Origin: Owenia fusiformis
Lineage: Eukaryota > Annelida > Polychaeta > Sabellida > Oweniidae
Assembly: GCA_903813345.2 (NCBI GenBank)
Contig: CAIIXF020000008.1
Coordinates: 29,454,005 to 29,518,004, forward strand
DNA length: 64,000 nucleotides
Direction of reading: 5' to 3'
In this document: positions 1-12,900 of the stretch, piece after piece
How positions within the stretch are numbered: position 1 is the stretch's first letter
Layout: every line of letters starts with the position of its first letter
Translations under genes and position numbers: made by a program
The notes under the pieces: model-generated
Seen by the model: the letters and a program-made list of their open reading frames with translations, nothing else
Databases searched by the model: none
Told to the model about the DNA's origin: nothing

Positions 1-3000
1 AAATGTGATGAAATAATTTACTAGCCCAATGTTGTCTTGAATCTGAGTTTACAAAGGGGGATAAGGTAATAAATATACACATCGCCTAGAAAAATAGCAA
101 ATATAATGATCGCATGTAATACTTCCTACAGTTATTACCATATCGAATTAGATTCAAAGTTACAAACGAATTCTTCATTAAGTAATTAATTAATTTATTG
201 ATGTAAGATACAAATCTGGTGAAAGATACAAATAAGGCGTATAGTGGGCATATCATCCACATCCAAGAAGATGATCATGACAAATAAGCAGAAATGTGTT
301 AATCTCCAACCTTGCCAGCCCCCACCTCCTACCCTACCCCTTCCTCGACCAGCATGGTGAAAACAATCTGTAAAGTAAACTGGCCATGGGTTGCTACGTG
401 TAGTTTCAGTCTCTGAGCAGGATATACGGGGTAATATCATAAAGAAAGATGAAAAGTGCTCATAACTATTATAAACAATAATGAATCAGACTTATTTTCT
501 CACAGAGTGTTGATCTAAAACGTATACATGAACAAAATGTCATAATGTTGCATTATCCATTCTAACCTAAGCTTTTGTAACCATGACATCTCGTACCAAG
601 GGTACCTGGGATAGTAAAAAAAGAAACACGAGACACACCGTGATAAACGCACTTCGAAGAGCAAAATTGTCACAATCTTTACCTAACGTGCCCAAAACCT
701 AATCAGATCTTGACACAAGTCTGTTCTTGTATGCGTACAAATTTTGAGTTTCACAAGCTAGCGGTTTTCTTGAAAATCGATTTCAAAGATAAAAAAACAA
801 CTTTAAAACTGGTCCTCCGTACTAAACTATTAAAACAAAACGACCACCAAATTTTGCATTGGCTCTTTTGTGCCGCTATTTATTACAGTATAACCTCGTA
901 CATACAAACTCCAAATACACAAATACCTTTTGGGCAGCACCTCTGAGGCGCCTCAGATTTATGATCTGATCATAATCCTGGCATATAAAGTCATATATCA
1001 ATGTTCCATCATTCTGCGGCAGATAAGAGGGGCTCTGGCATACCATATCGCGATGATGGTCCAATTATGAACTCTAAATTAAAGTAGATCCCCAAGAGGT
1101 AAACCGTTAATATTAAATATTCCATATCTACAAATGACCCGGAGGCAAAAATCAACAATAATTCAATCTTGATCCATGTCTCGGAGACCAAACTTTTAAA
1201 ATTACCTTTCGTGAATGAATCATTCCATATGCCTCGGAGGCAAATCTTTTATCTAGATTAACTTAATTCCTGCAAATGATTAATTATAACACATTCTTTT
1301 TGTTTCGGAAACCGTAGGCTAATATTATATTGAATTCTTAAATGTCAAATTCGCGGCGACCCATTTTTGCAGTGCTATTTTTGTATACAAGGAGGTCCAC
1401 CTTGCCCTAAGATAAAATTGGCGCTTGTAGGATTTAAGAATTCGAACCACACAACTTTCTCTATAACATTAACAACACGGGGGCAAAGCAGACCCGATGA
1501 TGCAATGAGCTTGCTCGGCGGTATCATGACTCTTAATGTTTAAGTGTGCTCGGCGGTAGGTTCAAACAACGCGGATCCTCAAAGCATGTGCTCATGGTAT
1601 ATTCGTGTTTTAACACCCGTGATTAATATCAAAATAAAATTACATTTAACAATATACTTTAAAATTATCAACCTTGTTTTGTAAAAGTAAATGCTGCTTG
1701 CTAGCGTAGCGTCACAAAGCCGACAAGACTTGATATTATCAAAACCCAATTCCAACTATAACTCACTCACAACTCATGCAATCAATACCCCCCCCCCCCC
1801 CCGTTTACAGGTTTATCGTCACTTAAATAGAACAGAAGATACTCAAATATACACCCCGTAACATAGAACTATAGAACACCTCATATCTAGTATCAAAATT
1901 GATGCCTGTATTTAATCATTTTCAAACTTATTTGCTACGCTCAATTGTTAGAAAATATCAGTAATGTTGCATGATGCTTAAAAAATCAGAAATAATAAAT
2001 GATGTAATTATAACTAATTTAGACTAATTCAATTTAAATCATTGACTGTAATTAAAAACTTAAACAGTGTTCATTGAGTTACTTCATCCATTTGAGTTTA
2101 GAGTTCATTTTAATCTTATTTTTCAAATGAAATGGTTTAAAATGTTCTTGATGTCAAAGAGTTTATGATATTTTTACTTATTTAATTTATATTCAAAAGA
2201 AATCTTTAAATACTTTTTTCGAAAAGGGGACCCTTGCGTAATCCCAAATAAATGATAAACGGTAACGCTGTGTGAAATGCAACAAGCAATATCATGTCCA
2301 GTGATATTAAATCAATCTACCAATACAATATTCTTTAAACAGTGGCGTTTTAACAGGAGGAAGTAATCAACAACTATCTGTCTCCACTTGAACAGCCGAT
2401 ATCTAGACGTTTCTCAGGTTCTTTTTGGCAAGTCTATCTATCGTCAGCCAAGTCTGGAAAAAAAATCGATATTCTATTTTTAAAACAGAGATATATTCGT
2501 CGTACCGTTCTGCAATGCACAGCAAAGACCCTGCGTCTCGAATATGATATAATATAAATGGAAATCAAATATCCACTAAACTGAGGAAATATTTCGAATT
2601 TATTTTGTATCAAAATTGGAAAATACACGATCCATGTAAAATGTCGAACCATGTGATGCGACAATCGAACTAATAATGTTCGAATCTCGCATCATAATAT
2701 GTGAAATACGCATCATCATATGCAAAACTTGCATTCTCGTACGCGATTTTCAATCTATGTTATTCCATGGGCTCTACCACCCTATAGAGCCCATGGTTAT
2801 TCCAGCAGTTAATTGCCTTACATTTCTTATTTTAATTCACACACACTGGTTCTATCAAGTGTTACATAAAGAGTTACACTTGACTCGAATCACTTTGCAA
2901 AAATCAGTATGTTTGAATGTCACACGGATTGTGTTATGAGTAGCATAGAATACTTAACGAATTACACACATATCAAAATTACGAACGAACGTGTTAATTT

Positions 3001-3060
3001 TACACACGCACTGAGTCCAAACTCGCATGTAATGGTTCCCGTATTCCGCTGGACACTATT
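1..3060. other. Non-coding stretch
   Basis: No supported exon. Holds a C15 run near 1788-1802, a repeated GTGCTCGGCGGTA pair near 1510-1560 and the small hairpin at 2765. Open frames are short and unlike proteins. Confidence 0.6.
2765..2796. repeat. Small perfect hairpin
   Basis: 12-bp stem CCATGGGCTCTA / TAGAGCCCATGG with an 8-nt loop. Confidence 0.8.
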
Positions 3061-3070
3061 CTATGTGTTA

Positions 3071-3680
3071 CACCCCAGTCACATTTGTCGTACGGAGGCC
3101 GTGCATCGACCGCAGATCAATTAAAAAATCAGTGTATTTCTGCGGCGAGCGTAGCAAAACTACGCTCGCCATGCGGCCTCCGTACGGCGTATCCAGTTTT
3201 TTACAGGCCGCAAGGTCGCCGTAGAAATTATAACTCGGAGTTCATTTCTGAGGTCCCCGTAATAATCAACTGGCTCAACAAGATTGAATCATTATTTGTC
3301 AATGTTTCACGATCACTTTTCATTTGATATTACATCCTAGCACTATGAATGGTTTCCGGACAACTCGGACCCAGGACAACTCGGACCCTGGACAACTCGG
3401 ACCCAAGACATCTCGGACCCAAGACAACTCGGACCCAAGACAACTCGGACCCAAGACAACTCGGACCACTTTTTAAAATAACATCTATAAGTTGTTCCGA
3501 TGTAAATAAAATGAAAAAAGTATTATTTATCAACAGAAATTTAAAATTCACCGTGCGGCTGCCGTGGGAAATGTGACTGCAAAAGTATGAGAGCGCAGAA
3601 ATTCCACGGCGAGCGTAGAAATGTTACTGGCCGCAGAAATGATAGACCGCAAGGTCGCCGTAGGAAATGTGACTGGGGTG
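3071..3680. mobile_element. MITE family A copy 1, Harbinger-like
   Basis: Terminal inverted repeats CACCCCAGTCACATTT / AAATGTGACTGGGGTG flanked by TTA on both sides (3068-3070, 3681-3683), the TWA-type target typical of PIF/Harbinger. Internal GC-rich inverted pieces (TACGGCG, CTGCGGCGAGCGTAG). A 16-bp minisatellite sits inside. No transposase. Confidence 0.75.
3361..3467. repeat. 16-bp minisatellite (CAACTCGGACCCAAGA)n
   Basis: Seven near-perfect copies. Open frames on both strands here are only the repeat read through. Confidence 0.9.
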
Positions 3681-3791
3681 TTAGAGATATCACATAAATA
3701 TAAGATGTCAATATCAACACCATATAAATCAACCATCAACTACGTGATCTATGAATCGAATAAATTTTAATTTCACTCCACATTGACTCAC

Positions 3792-3902
3792 TCTGACACA
3801 GCAAACCAGAATAATTAAGTCCGCAACTGCATGTGTAGCCGTTGACTTGATCTGTACACGTTCCACCATTTAAACATGGATTGCTAGAACACTCATTCGT
3901 AT
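3792..3902 (-). CDS. EGF-like exon 1 (lowest coordinate)
   Basis: 111 nt, phase 1-1, acceptor TTCCAG, donor A|GTGAGT. Encodes [16 protein letters not shown] followed by a divergent second half ([12 protein letters not shown]). It is the most diverged unit of the series and has the O-fucose motif (Thr before the third Cys). Confidence 0.85.
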
Positions 3903-6900
3903 CTGGAATGTACATGTACATTAAAATTACAGTGTAAGTACCGAGAATGATGTGCACATACGCAGTAGATGCTGACCAATGAATCAATTGTAAATTGAAA
4001 AAACAACATGGTAAACTGTATTTTGCCAGAACACTCCATGCGTCTAAAGGTATTGTATTTCGGGACTCATACAGGTTAAGACTAAGCATTCACACAATTT
4101 TGCCATTCCATTATCCTTTCAATACACATATTCAAGTGGTATTGTTTACTTAAGTATAGAATGAAAGTTTTGGGATTCTTTTTTATTTCAGTTTTTTCTT
4201 GAAAGAAGTTTTTATGGAAGAGATTTCATGTATTAAGAAGCACAATGTTTAATTGGTAAATGCAAGCAAAGCCTATTATGACAATATGTTGATATCGACC
4301 CAAGAAATAACTAGAAAAACAGCAACTCCACGGAGTAGCAAATCCCACCGAACAAAACATATTATGCTTATTATAGCTAAGTGTATATGTTGAAATCTTT
4401 GTCCACTTTGTGATAGAAGCATGAAATTTGGCACAAAGTTAGTTTATACCATTGTGAACGAGGCATCATCATATAAAATTTGAACCAAATCCGTTCACTG
4501 GTATATGAGTTATCAAAGATTACGTTTTTTACGAAAATTTGCCGCCATCTTGAAATTCAGCCGCCATCTTGAAAAGTATTTCTTGAACAGAGCTACTGTG
4601 TCCCTAGGCATAATCATATAAAATTTCAACCAAATCTGTTCTCTGGTATTTGAGTTATCAAAGATTACGTTTTTTACGAAAAATTCCGCCAATTCCGAAA
4701 TTAAGCGGCCATCTTGAAAATGTTTTGTCAAACATAGCTACTGTGTCCCTAAGCATCATCATATACAATTTGAACCAAATCCGTTCACTGGTATTTGAGT
4801 TATCAAAGATTACATATTTTTAAGAAAAATAGCCGCCATTTTGAAATTAAGCGGCCATCTGAAAAATCTCTTTTTGTACGAAACTCCTTTGTCCCTAGGT
4901 ACCAGCATATAGAATTTGAATCAAATCCGTCAACTTGTATTTGAGTTATCAACGATTACATTTTTTACGAAAAATGGCGGCCATTTTTAATTGAGGGGCC
5001 ATATTGAAATTTCCTTCTCGAGCAGAGGTCCTACACTCATAAGGCATAAGCCTATAAAATTTGAACCAAATCTGTCAACCGGTATTGGAGTTATCGCCCG
5101 GACACACGGCCAAACGAACGGACGAACGGACGGACAGACGGACGGACGAACGGACGGACGGGTTCTCTATATCCCCCTCGAACTTCGTTCGGTGGGATAA
5201 TGAAGAAATAATGAGTATAATGATTTAACAATTCATAAATCAATGGCAAAACGACTTCCTCATCAAAGGAACTGATTGGAAACGCATAAATTTCGGACCA
5301 CCCTAAAGATGGCCGATCGATAGTGGGTTGCTTTTTCATTGTATTGTAGTATCTAAAAGAAGCCATTGGCAGGCCCTTTGTTCTTTGCCTTGAACTTCTA
5401 CTTATCTTACTACATCCTTGTCTAATATAAATAAGGTTATATGTACCTTTTTGGTATTTAGAAAATAAGCCTTGGCACGTGTGAACTAGACACATTACAG
5501 ATTGCCAGTATGAAGTCGCTCTGTACCTTTTGGGATTTAGAAAATAATTGTGTCAATCAAAAAGATTACTTTTGATGATTGCCGGTGTAAAGGGTGTATG
5601 TAACCTTTTGGATTTAGATAATATGCGTGGCACTTCCAATTAAGCCACACATTGGCAGGTGTTCCTTTGTTCTTTTGCTGACTTTTAAAACAAAACGAAA
5701 AAGACTTGTTGCTATTGACTCACTTATGGCACACTCCGCCCCCTCATATCCAGGGACACAAGTACATGTGTAACCATTGACTGCATCAGTACAAGTCCCA
5801 TTGTTTAGACATGGACTGCTAGAGCACTCGTCTGTATCTGGAAAGTAAAATTAGAATAGGCAATGTGAAGGGTGTATGGGTTTTAGAAAATACACATGAC
5901 AATGAGTGAAACAATATTCATACAAGATACATTCTTGATCTTATTTTTATACACACTTACTTATGGCACACTCCACTCCTTCATATCCAGGGACACAAGT
6001 ACACGTGTAACCGTTGACGTCATCAATACAAGTCCCAACGTTTTGACATGGGTTGCTAGAACACTCGTCTGTATCTGGAATGTGAAATGAGACATATAAA
6101 TATGTCGTACAGAAGTACGGAAGTGTGTACCTCCAAACAGTTCTGACTGTCACTAATATCTTAGTAAGATCATTTAATTTCCAGATCATGTTCGTTAATA
6201 TTGAAGTCGTGATAGCTTTGAAGCGAAATTCCTCACAATTGTTTGAATTAAAGTACTCTTGATGATTGCTGATGCAAAGGATGTATGCACCTTTTGGAGA
6301 TTTAAAAATAAAGTTTGCCACGATCAAAATGTTTATATGGAGCATTTCGGATTTTAGAATATACACATGAAAATGAGAAAAAATACAAACACGTTGCTTC
6401 CAATTTCTTGTTCTAACTTAAAGTATATCAGCTAAGAATTAAAGATACACACTCACTTATAGCACACTCCGCCCCCTCATATCCAGGGACACAAGTACAT
6501 GTGTAACCATTGACTTCATCTATACATGCCCCATCGTTCATGCATGGATTGCTAGAACACTCGTCGGTATCTGGAAGGTAAAATCAGATATAAATATGCC
6601 GTAGAGAAGTGTGTACTTTCAAATAGCTTTGACTGTCACCAATATCTTAGTAAGGGGCGGGGTCAAAATATCAATGTTCATATGGAGACGAAAGTAATTT
6701 CGTTTGGACAACAACCCCCCCACCCCCCCCCCCTCTAGACGAAAGCTTAGGTCACTTAAAAAACATTGATTTATGAGAGGCATAATCGTATCCTATTTGC
6801 CGGGTTATTATTACGGTGAATTAACACACGTTCGCAATTTAACTGCATTGAACTCTTCAAAAGGAGGAGGGAAAAGTACGGAATTTATTTGAAAAATGAT

Positions 6901-9900
6901 CGAATTATCGTCTTTATCTACCGATATTTTGGACCTATCACACAAAAAAGCTCACGAACTATTGAAAACAAGCCTTTTTATCAGAACATAGCGCCAGAAA
7001 AAGTGGGTAAGTCCAATTATTTTTTGTATATCAGATCCGAATTATCGATGTTTTTTTGGTCAACGAAAGTGCCCAAAAACCCCCTCCCCCCTCGCGAAAG
7101 TACTTTCGTCTCCATATGAACATCGGTATTTTGACCCCGCCCCTAAGATCATTTAATTTCTAGATCATGTTCGTCAATATTGAAGTTGTGATAGCTTTGA
7201 AGCGAATTCCTCAAAATAGTTTGAATTAAATGACTCTTAATGATTGCTGGTGCAAAGGATGTATGCACCTTTTGGAGATTTAGAAATAAATTTTGCCACG
7301 ATTGAAATGTGTATATGGGCTTTTCGGATTTTAGAATATACACGTGAAAATGAGTAATAATATATACAAGTTGCTCTCAATTTCGTGTTCTATCTTAAAG
7401 CATATTGGCTAAGAATTAAAGATACACACTCACTTATGGCACACTCCACCCCCTCATATCCAGGGACACAAGTACATGTGTAACCATTGACTTCATCTAT
7501 ACATGCCCCACCGTTCAGGCATGGATTGCTAGAACACTCGTTGGTATCTGGAAGGTAAAATCAGATATAAATATGCCGTAGAGAAGTGTGTACTTTCAAA
7601 CAGCTTTGACTGTCACCAATATCTTAGTAAGATCATTTAATTTCCAGATCATGTTCGTCAATATTGAAGTTGTGATAAGCTTTGAAGTGGAATTCCTCAA
7701 TATAGTTTGAATTAAATAACTAATAAATGTTCGGGTCAGATAGCATGGCGGGTATAGTAGATATTTCCCTTTAACTTAAATTACATCTGCTTTAGTTGTT
7801 CAATTTTCATATAACCCTATCTATCTAATGGTTATGCAAATTAAAATATGTCCAGTAAAAGAAAATGTTATCTGTCCAATACAATAAAAGATATTTCACT
7901 TTTTTGTGATTTTGTAACATGGGGTCTATTGGGAATCAACCCGAACAAGAAGTCACATTTTCAAAAAGAATCAAATTTTCAAGGATGATAAACAATTGCC
8001 GAAACCATATTTTTAGATGTACTTTTACATGTCGATTTCAAACATTACATCACTTTGACTGGATTTTGAATATTTAATGACATAAATCAAGGTTATTTCT
8101 ACTCGTATCAAGTCTATTCCTCAAATAGTTTGAATTAAATGTTTCTTGATGATGGCCGGTGCAAAGGATGTATGCACCTTTTAGACATTTTGAAATGTGT
8201 ATATATATGATGCTTTTCGGATTTGAGAATATACACATAAAAATGAGTAAAAATAAAAACACGTTGCTTCCAATTTCTTCTTCTACTAAAGTATTTCGGC
8301 TAAGAATTAAACTTATAGCACACCCCACCTCGTCTTATCCAGGGGCTCAAGTGTAACTACAAAATCCCTCAAAAAAGTTTGAATGAAATGACTCTTGATG
8401 ATTGCTGGTGCAAAGGATGTATGCACCTTTAGGAGATTTAGAAATAACTTTTGTCACGATTGAAATGTTTATATGGGGCTTTTCGGATTTTAGAATATAC
8501 ACGTGAAAATGAGTATATACAAGTAGCTCCCAATTTCTTGTTCTAACTTAAAGTATATCGGCTAAGAATTAAAGATACACACTTATGGCACACTCCGCCC
8601 CCTCATATCCAGGGACACAAGTACATGTGTAACCATTGACTTCATCTATACATGCCCCACCGTTCAGGCATGGATTGCTAGAACACTCGTTGGTATCTGG
8701 AAAGTAAAATTCGATATAAATATGTCGTACAGAAGAGTGTACCTCCAAATAGTTCTGACTGTTACCAATATCTTAGTAAGATCATTCAATTTCCAGATCA
8801 TGTTCGTCGATATTGAAGTTGTGATAAGCTTTGAAGCGGAATTCCTCAAAATAGTTTGAATTAAATAACTAATAAATGTTCGGGTCAGATAGCATGGCGG
8901 GTTTAGTAGAGATTTCCCTTTAACTTAAATTACATCATTCTCCTTTAGTTGTTCAATTTTCATATAACCCTATCTATCTAATGGTTATGCAACAAATTAA
9001 AATATGTCCAGTAAAAGAAAATGTTATCTGTCCAATACAATAAAAGATATTTCACTTTTTGTGATTTTGTAACATGGGGTCTATGGGGAATCAACCCGAA
9101 CAAGAAGTCACATTTTCAAAAAGAATCAAATGTTCAAGGATGATAAACAATTTTCGAAACCATATTTTTAGATGTACTTTTACATGTCGATTTCAAACAT
9201 GACATCACTTTGACTGAATTTTGAATACTTAATGACATAAATCAAGATTATTTCTACTCGTATCAAGTCTATTCCTCAACATAGTTTGAATTAAATGTTT
9301 CTTGATAATTGCCGGTGCAAAGGATGTATGCACCTTTTGGAAATTTAAAAATAAGTTTTGCCACGATTGAAATGTGTATATGGAGCTTTTCGGATTTGAG
9401 AATATACACATGAAAATGAGTAAAAATACAAACACGTTGCTTCCAATTTCTTCTTCTAACTTAAAGTATATCGGCTAAGAATTAAACTTATAGCACACTC
9501 CACCTCGTCTTATCCAGGGACACAAGTGTAACCACAAAATCCCTCAAAAAAGTTTGAATGATATGACTCTTGATGATTGCTGGTGCAAAGGATGTATGCA
9601 CCTTTTGGATATTTAGAAATAAATTTTGCCACGATTGAAATGTGTATATGGAGCTTTTCGGATTTTAGAATATACACGTGAAAATGAGTATATACAAGTA
9701 GCTCCCAATTTCTTGTTCTAACTTAAAGTATATCGGCTAAGAATTAAAGATACACACTCACTTATAGCACACTCCACCCCCTCATATCCAGGGACACAAG
9801 TACATGTGTAACCATTGACTTCATCTATACATGCCCCACCGCTCAGGCATGGATTGCTAGAACACTCGTTGGTATCTGGAAGGTAAAATTCGATATAAAT

Positions 9901-12900
9901 ATGCCGTAGAGAAGTGTGTACCTCCAAATAGTTCTGTCACCAATATCTTAGCAAGATCATTTAATTTCCAGATCATGTTCGTCGATATTGAAGTTGTGAT
10001 AAGCTTTGAAGCGGAATTCCTCAAAATAGTTTGAATTAAATAACTAATAAATGTTCGGGTCAGATAGCATGGCGGGTTTAGTAGATATTTCCCTTTAACT
10101 TAAATTACATCTGCTTTAGTTGTTCAATTTTCATATAACCCTATCTATCTAATGGTTATGCAAATTAAAATATGTCCAGTAAAAGAAAATGTTATCTGTC
10201 CAATACAATAAAAGATATTTAACTTTTTTGTGATTTTGTAACATGGGGTCTATTGGGAATCAACCCGAACAAGAAGTCACATTTTCAAAAAGTATCAAAT
10301 TTTCAAGGATGATAAACAATTTTCGAACCATATTTTTAGATGTACTTTTACATGTCGATTTCAAACATTACATCACTTTGACTGGATTTTGAATATTTAA
10401 TGACATAAATCAAGATTATCTCTACTCGTATCAAGTCTATTCCTCAAATAGTTTGAATTAAATGTTTCTTGATGATGGCCGGTGCAAAGGATGTATGCAC
10501 CTTTTGGACATTTTGAAATGTGTATATATATGGAGCTTTTCGGATTTGAGAATATACACATAAAAATGAGGTAAAATAAAAACACGTTGCTTCCGATTTC
10601 TTCTTCTACTTAAAGTATTTCGGCTAAGAATTAAACTTATAGCACACTCCATCTCGTCTTATCCAGGGGCTCAAGTGTAACTACAAAATCCCTCAAAAAA
10701 GTTTGAATGAAATGACTCTTGATGATTGCTGGTGCAAAGGATGTATGCACCTTTAGGAGATTTAGAAATAACTTTTGCCACGATTGAAATGTTTATATGG
10801 GGCTTTTCGGATTTTAGAATATACACGTGAAAATGAGTATATACAAGTAGCTCCCAATTTCTTGTTCTAACTTAAAGTATATCGGCTAAGAATTAAAGAT
10901 ACACACTTATGGCACACTCCACCCCCTCATATCCAGGGACACAAGTACATGTGTTACCATTGACTTCATCTATACATGCCCCACCGCTCAGGCATGGATT
11001 GCTAGAACACTCGTTGGTATCTGGAAAGTAAAATTCGATATAAATATGCCGTAGAGAAGTGTGTACTTTCAAATAGTTCTGTCACCAATATCTTAGCAAG
11101 ATCATTTAATTTCCAGATCATCTTCGTCAATATTGAAGTTGTGATAGGTTTAAAGCGAAATTCCTCAAATTAGTTAAAATTAAATGACTTTTGATGATTG
11201 CTAGTACAAAGGATGTATTTACCTTTTGGAGATTAAGAAATAAATTTTGCCATGATTGAAATGTATGAGCTTTTCGGATTTTAGAATATACACGTGGAAA
11301 GGAGTAAAAAATATATGCAAGTTGCTCTCAATTTCTTGTTCTAACTTAAAGTATATCGGCTAAGAATTAAAGATACACACTCACTTATGGCACACTCCAC
11401 CCCCTCATATCCAGGGACACAAGTACATGTGTAACCATTGACTTCATCTATACATGCCCCACCGTTCAGGCATGGGTTACTAGAACACTCGTCTGTATCT
11501 GGAAAGTAAAATTCGATATAAATATGTCGTACAGAAGTGTGTACCTCCAAATAGTTCTGACTGTCACCAATATCTTAGTAAGATCATTCAATTTCCAGAT
11601 CATCTTCGTCAATATTGAAGTTGTGATAGCTTTGAAGCGAAATTCCTCAAAATAGTTTGAATTAAGTGACTCTTGATGATTGCTGGTATAAAGGATGTAT
11701 GTACCTTTTTGAGATTTAGAAATAAACTTTGCCACGATTGAAATGTGTATATGGTGCTTTCCGGATTTATAGGATATCCTATGATTTTGAGGAATATCAT
11801 TTTATCTAAGAGGTGATATTGGTATCTGCACGAGAGAGCAAAGCGAACGAGGGCATATATCAATATTACCGAGTAGATTAAAATGATATTCTGAAAAAAT
11901 CATAGGATGTTCTTATTATAGTACACTTACAAGGAGTGTACTAAATGTATAATATCATTGCAAAATGAATTTCATGCCAAATAGAGTCAATTTGGCGGGA
12001 AATAAACAAGCGGAATATATCGTCACAATATCCTCCGCATATTGGGTTTTCTGGAGTTTATCGTCAAGATATCCTCCGCCCAGAGTATATCATCAAGATA
12101 TCCTCCGGTTATTTATTTTGCCAATAAATATATCAAATTACTTTTTTGATGTTATTATACATTTAGTACACTAAGTGTAGGATAATTTAGAATATACACG
12201 TGAAAATGAGTAAAAATATATACAAGTAGCTCCCAATTTCTTGTTCTAACTTAAAGTATATCGGCTAAGAATTAAAGATACACACTCACTTATAGCACAC
12301 TCCGCCCCCTCATATCCAGTGACACAAGTACATGTGTAACCATTGACTTCATCTATACATGCCCCACCGTTCAGGCATGGATTGCTAGAACACTCGTTGG
12401 TATCTGGAAGGTAAAATTAGATTAAATATGTCGTAAAGAAGTGTGTACCTCCAAAAATAAAAATATATACGTCAAGTACATGTAGCTCCCAATTTCTTGT
12501 TTTAACTAAAGTATATCGGCTAAGAATTAAAGATACACACTCACTTATAGCACACTCCATCCCCTCATATCCAGGGACACAAGTACATGTGTCACCAATA
12601 TCTTAGTAAGATCATTTTAATCTTCGTCAATATTGAAGTTGTGAGAGCTTTGAAGCGAGATTCCTCAAATTAGTTTGAATTAAATGACTCTTGATGATTG
12701 CTAGTACAAAGGATGTATTTACATTTTGGAGATTAAGAAATAAACTTTGCCATGATTGAAATGTGTATATGGGCTTTTCGGATTTTAGAATATACACGTG
12801 GAAATGAGTAAAAATATATACAAGTTGCTCCCAATATCTTGTTCTAACTTAAAGTATATCGGCTAAGAATTAAAGATACACACTCACTTATAGCACACTC

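Noticed and set aside
3330-3576. Overlapping open frames on both strands rich in LGP/SRV repeats
   Set aside because: Produced by the 16-bp minisatellite; no stop codon falls in the repeat unit.
5091-5495. 134-codon minus-strand open frame
   Set aside because: Its C-terminal [11 protein letters not shown] part is only the ACGG microsatellite read through; the rest has no domain or splice signals.
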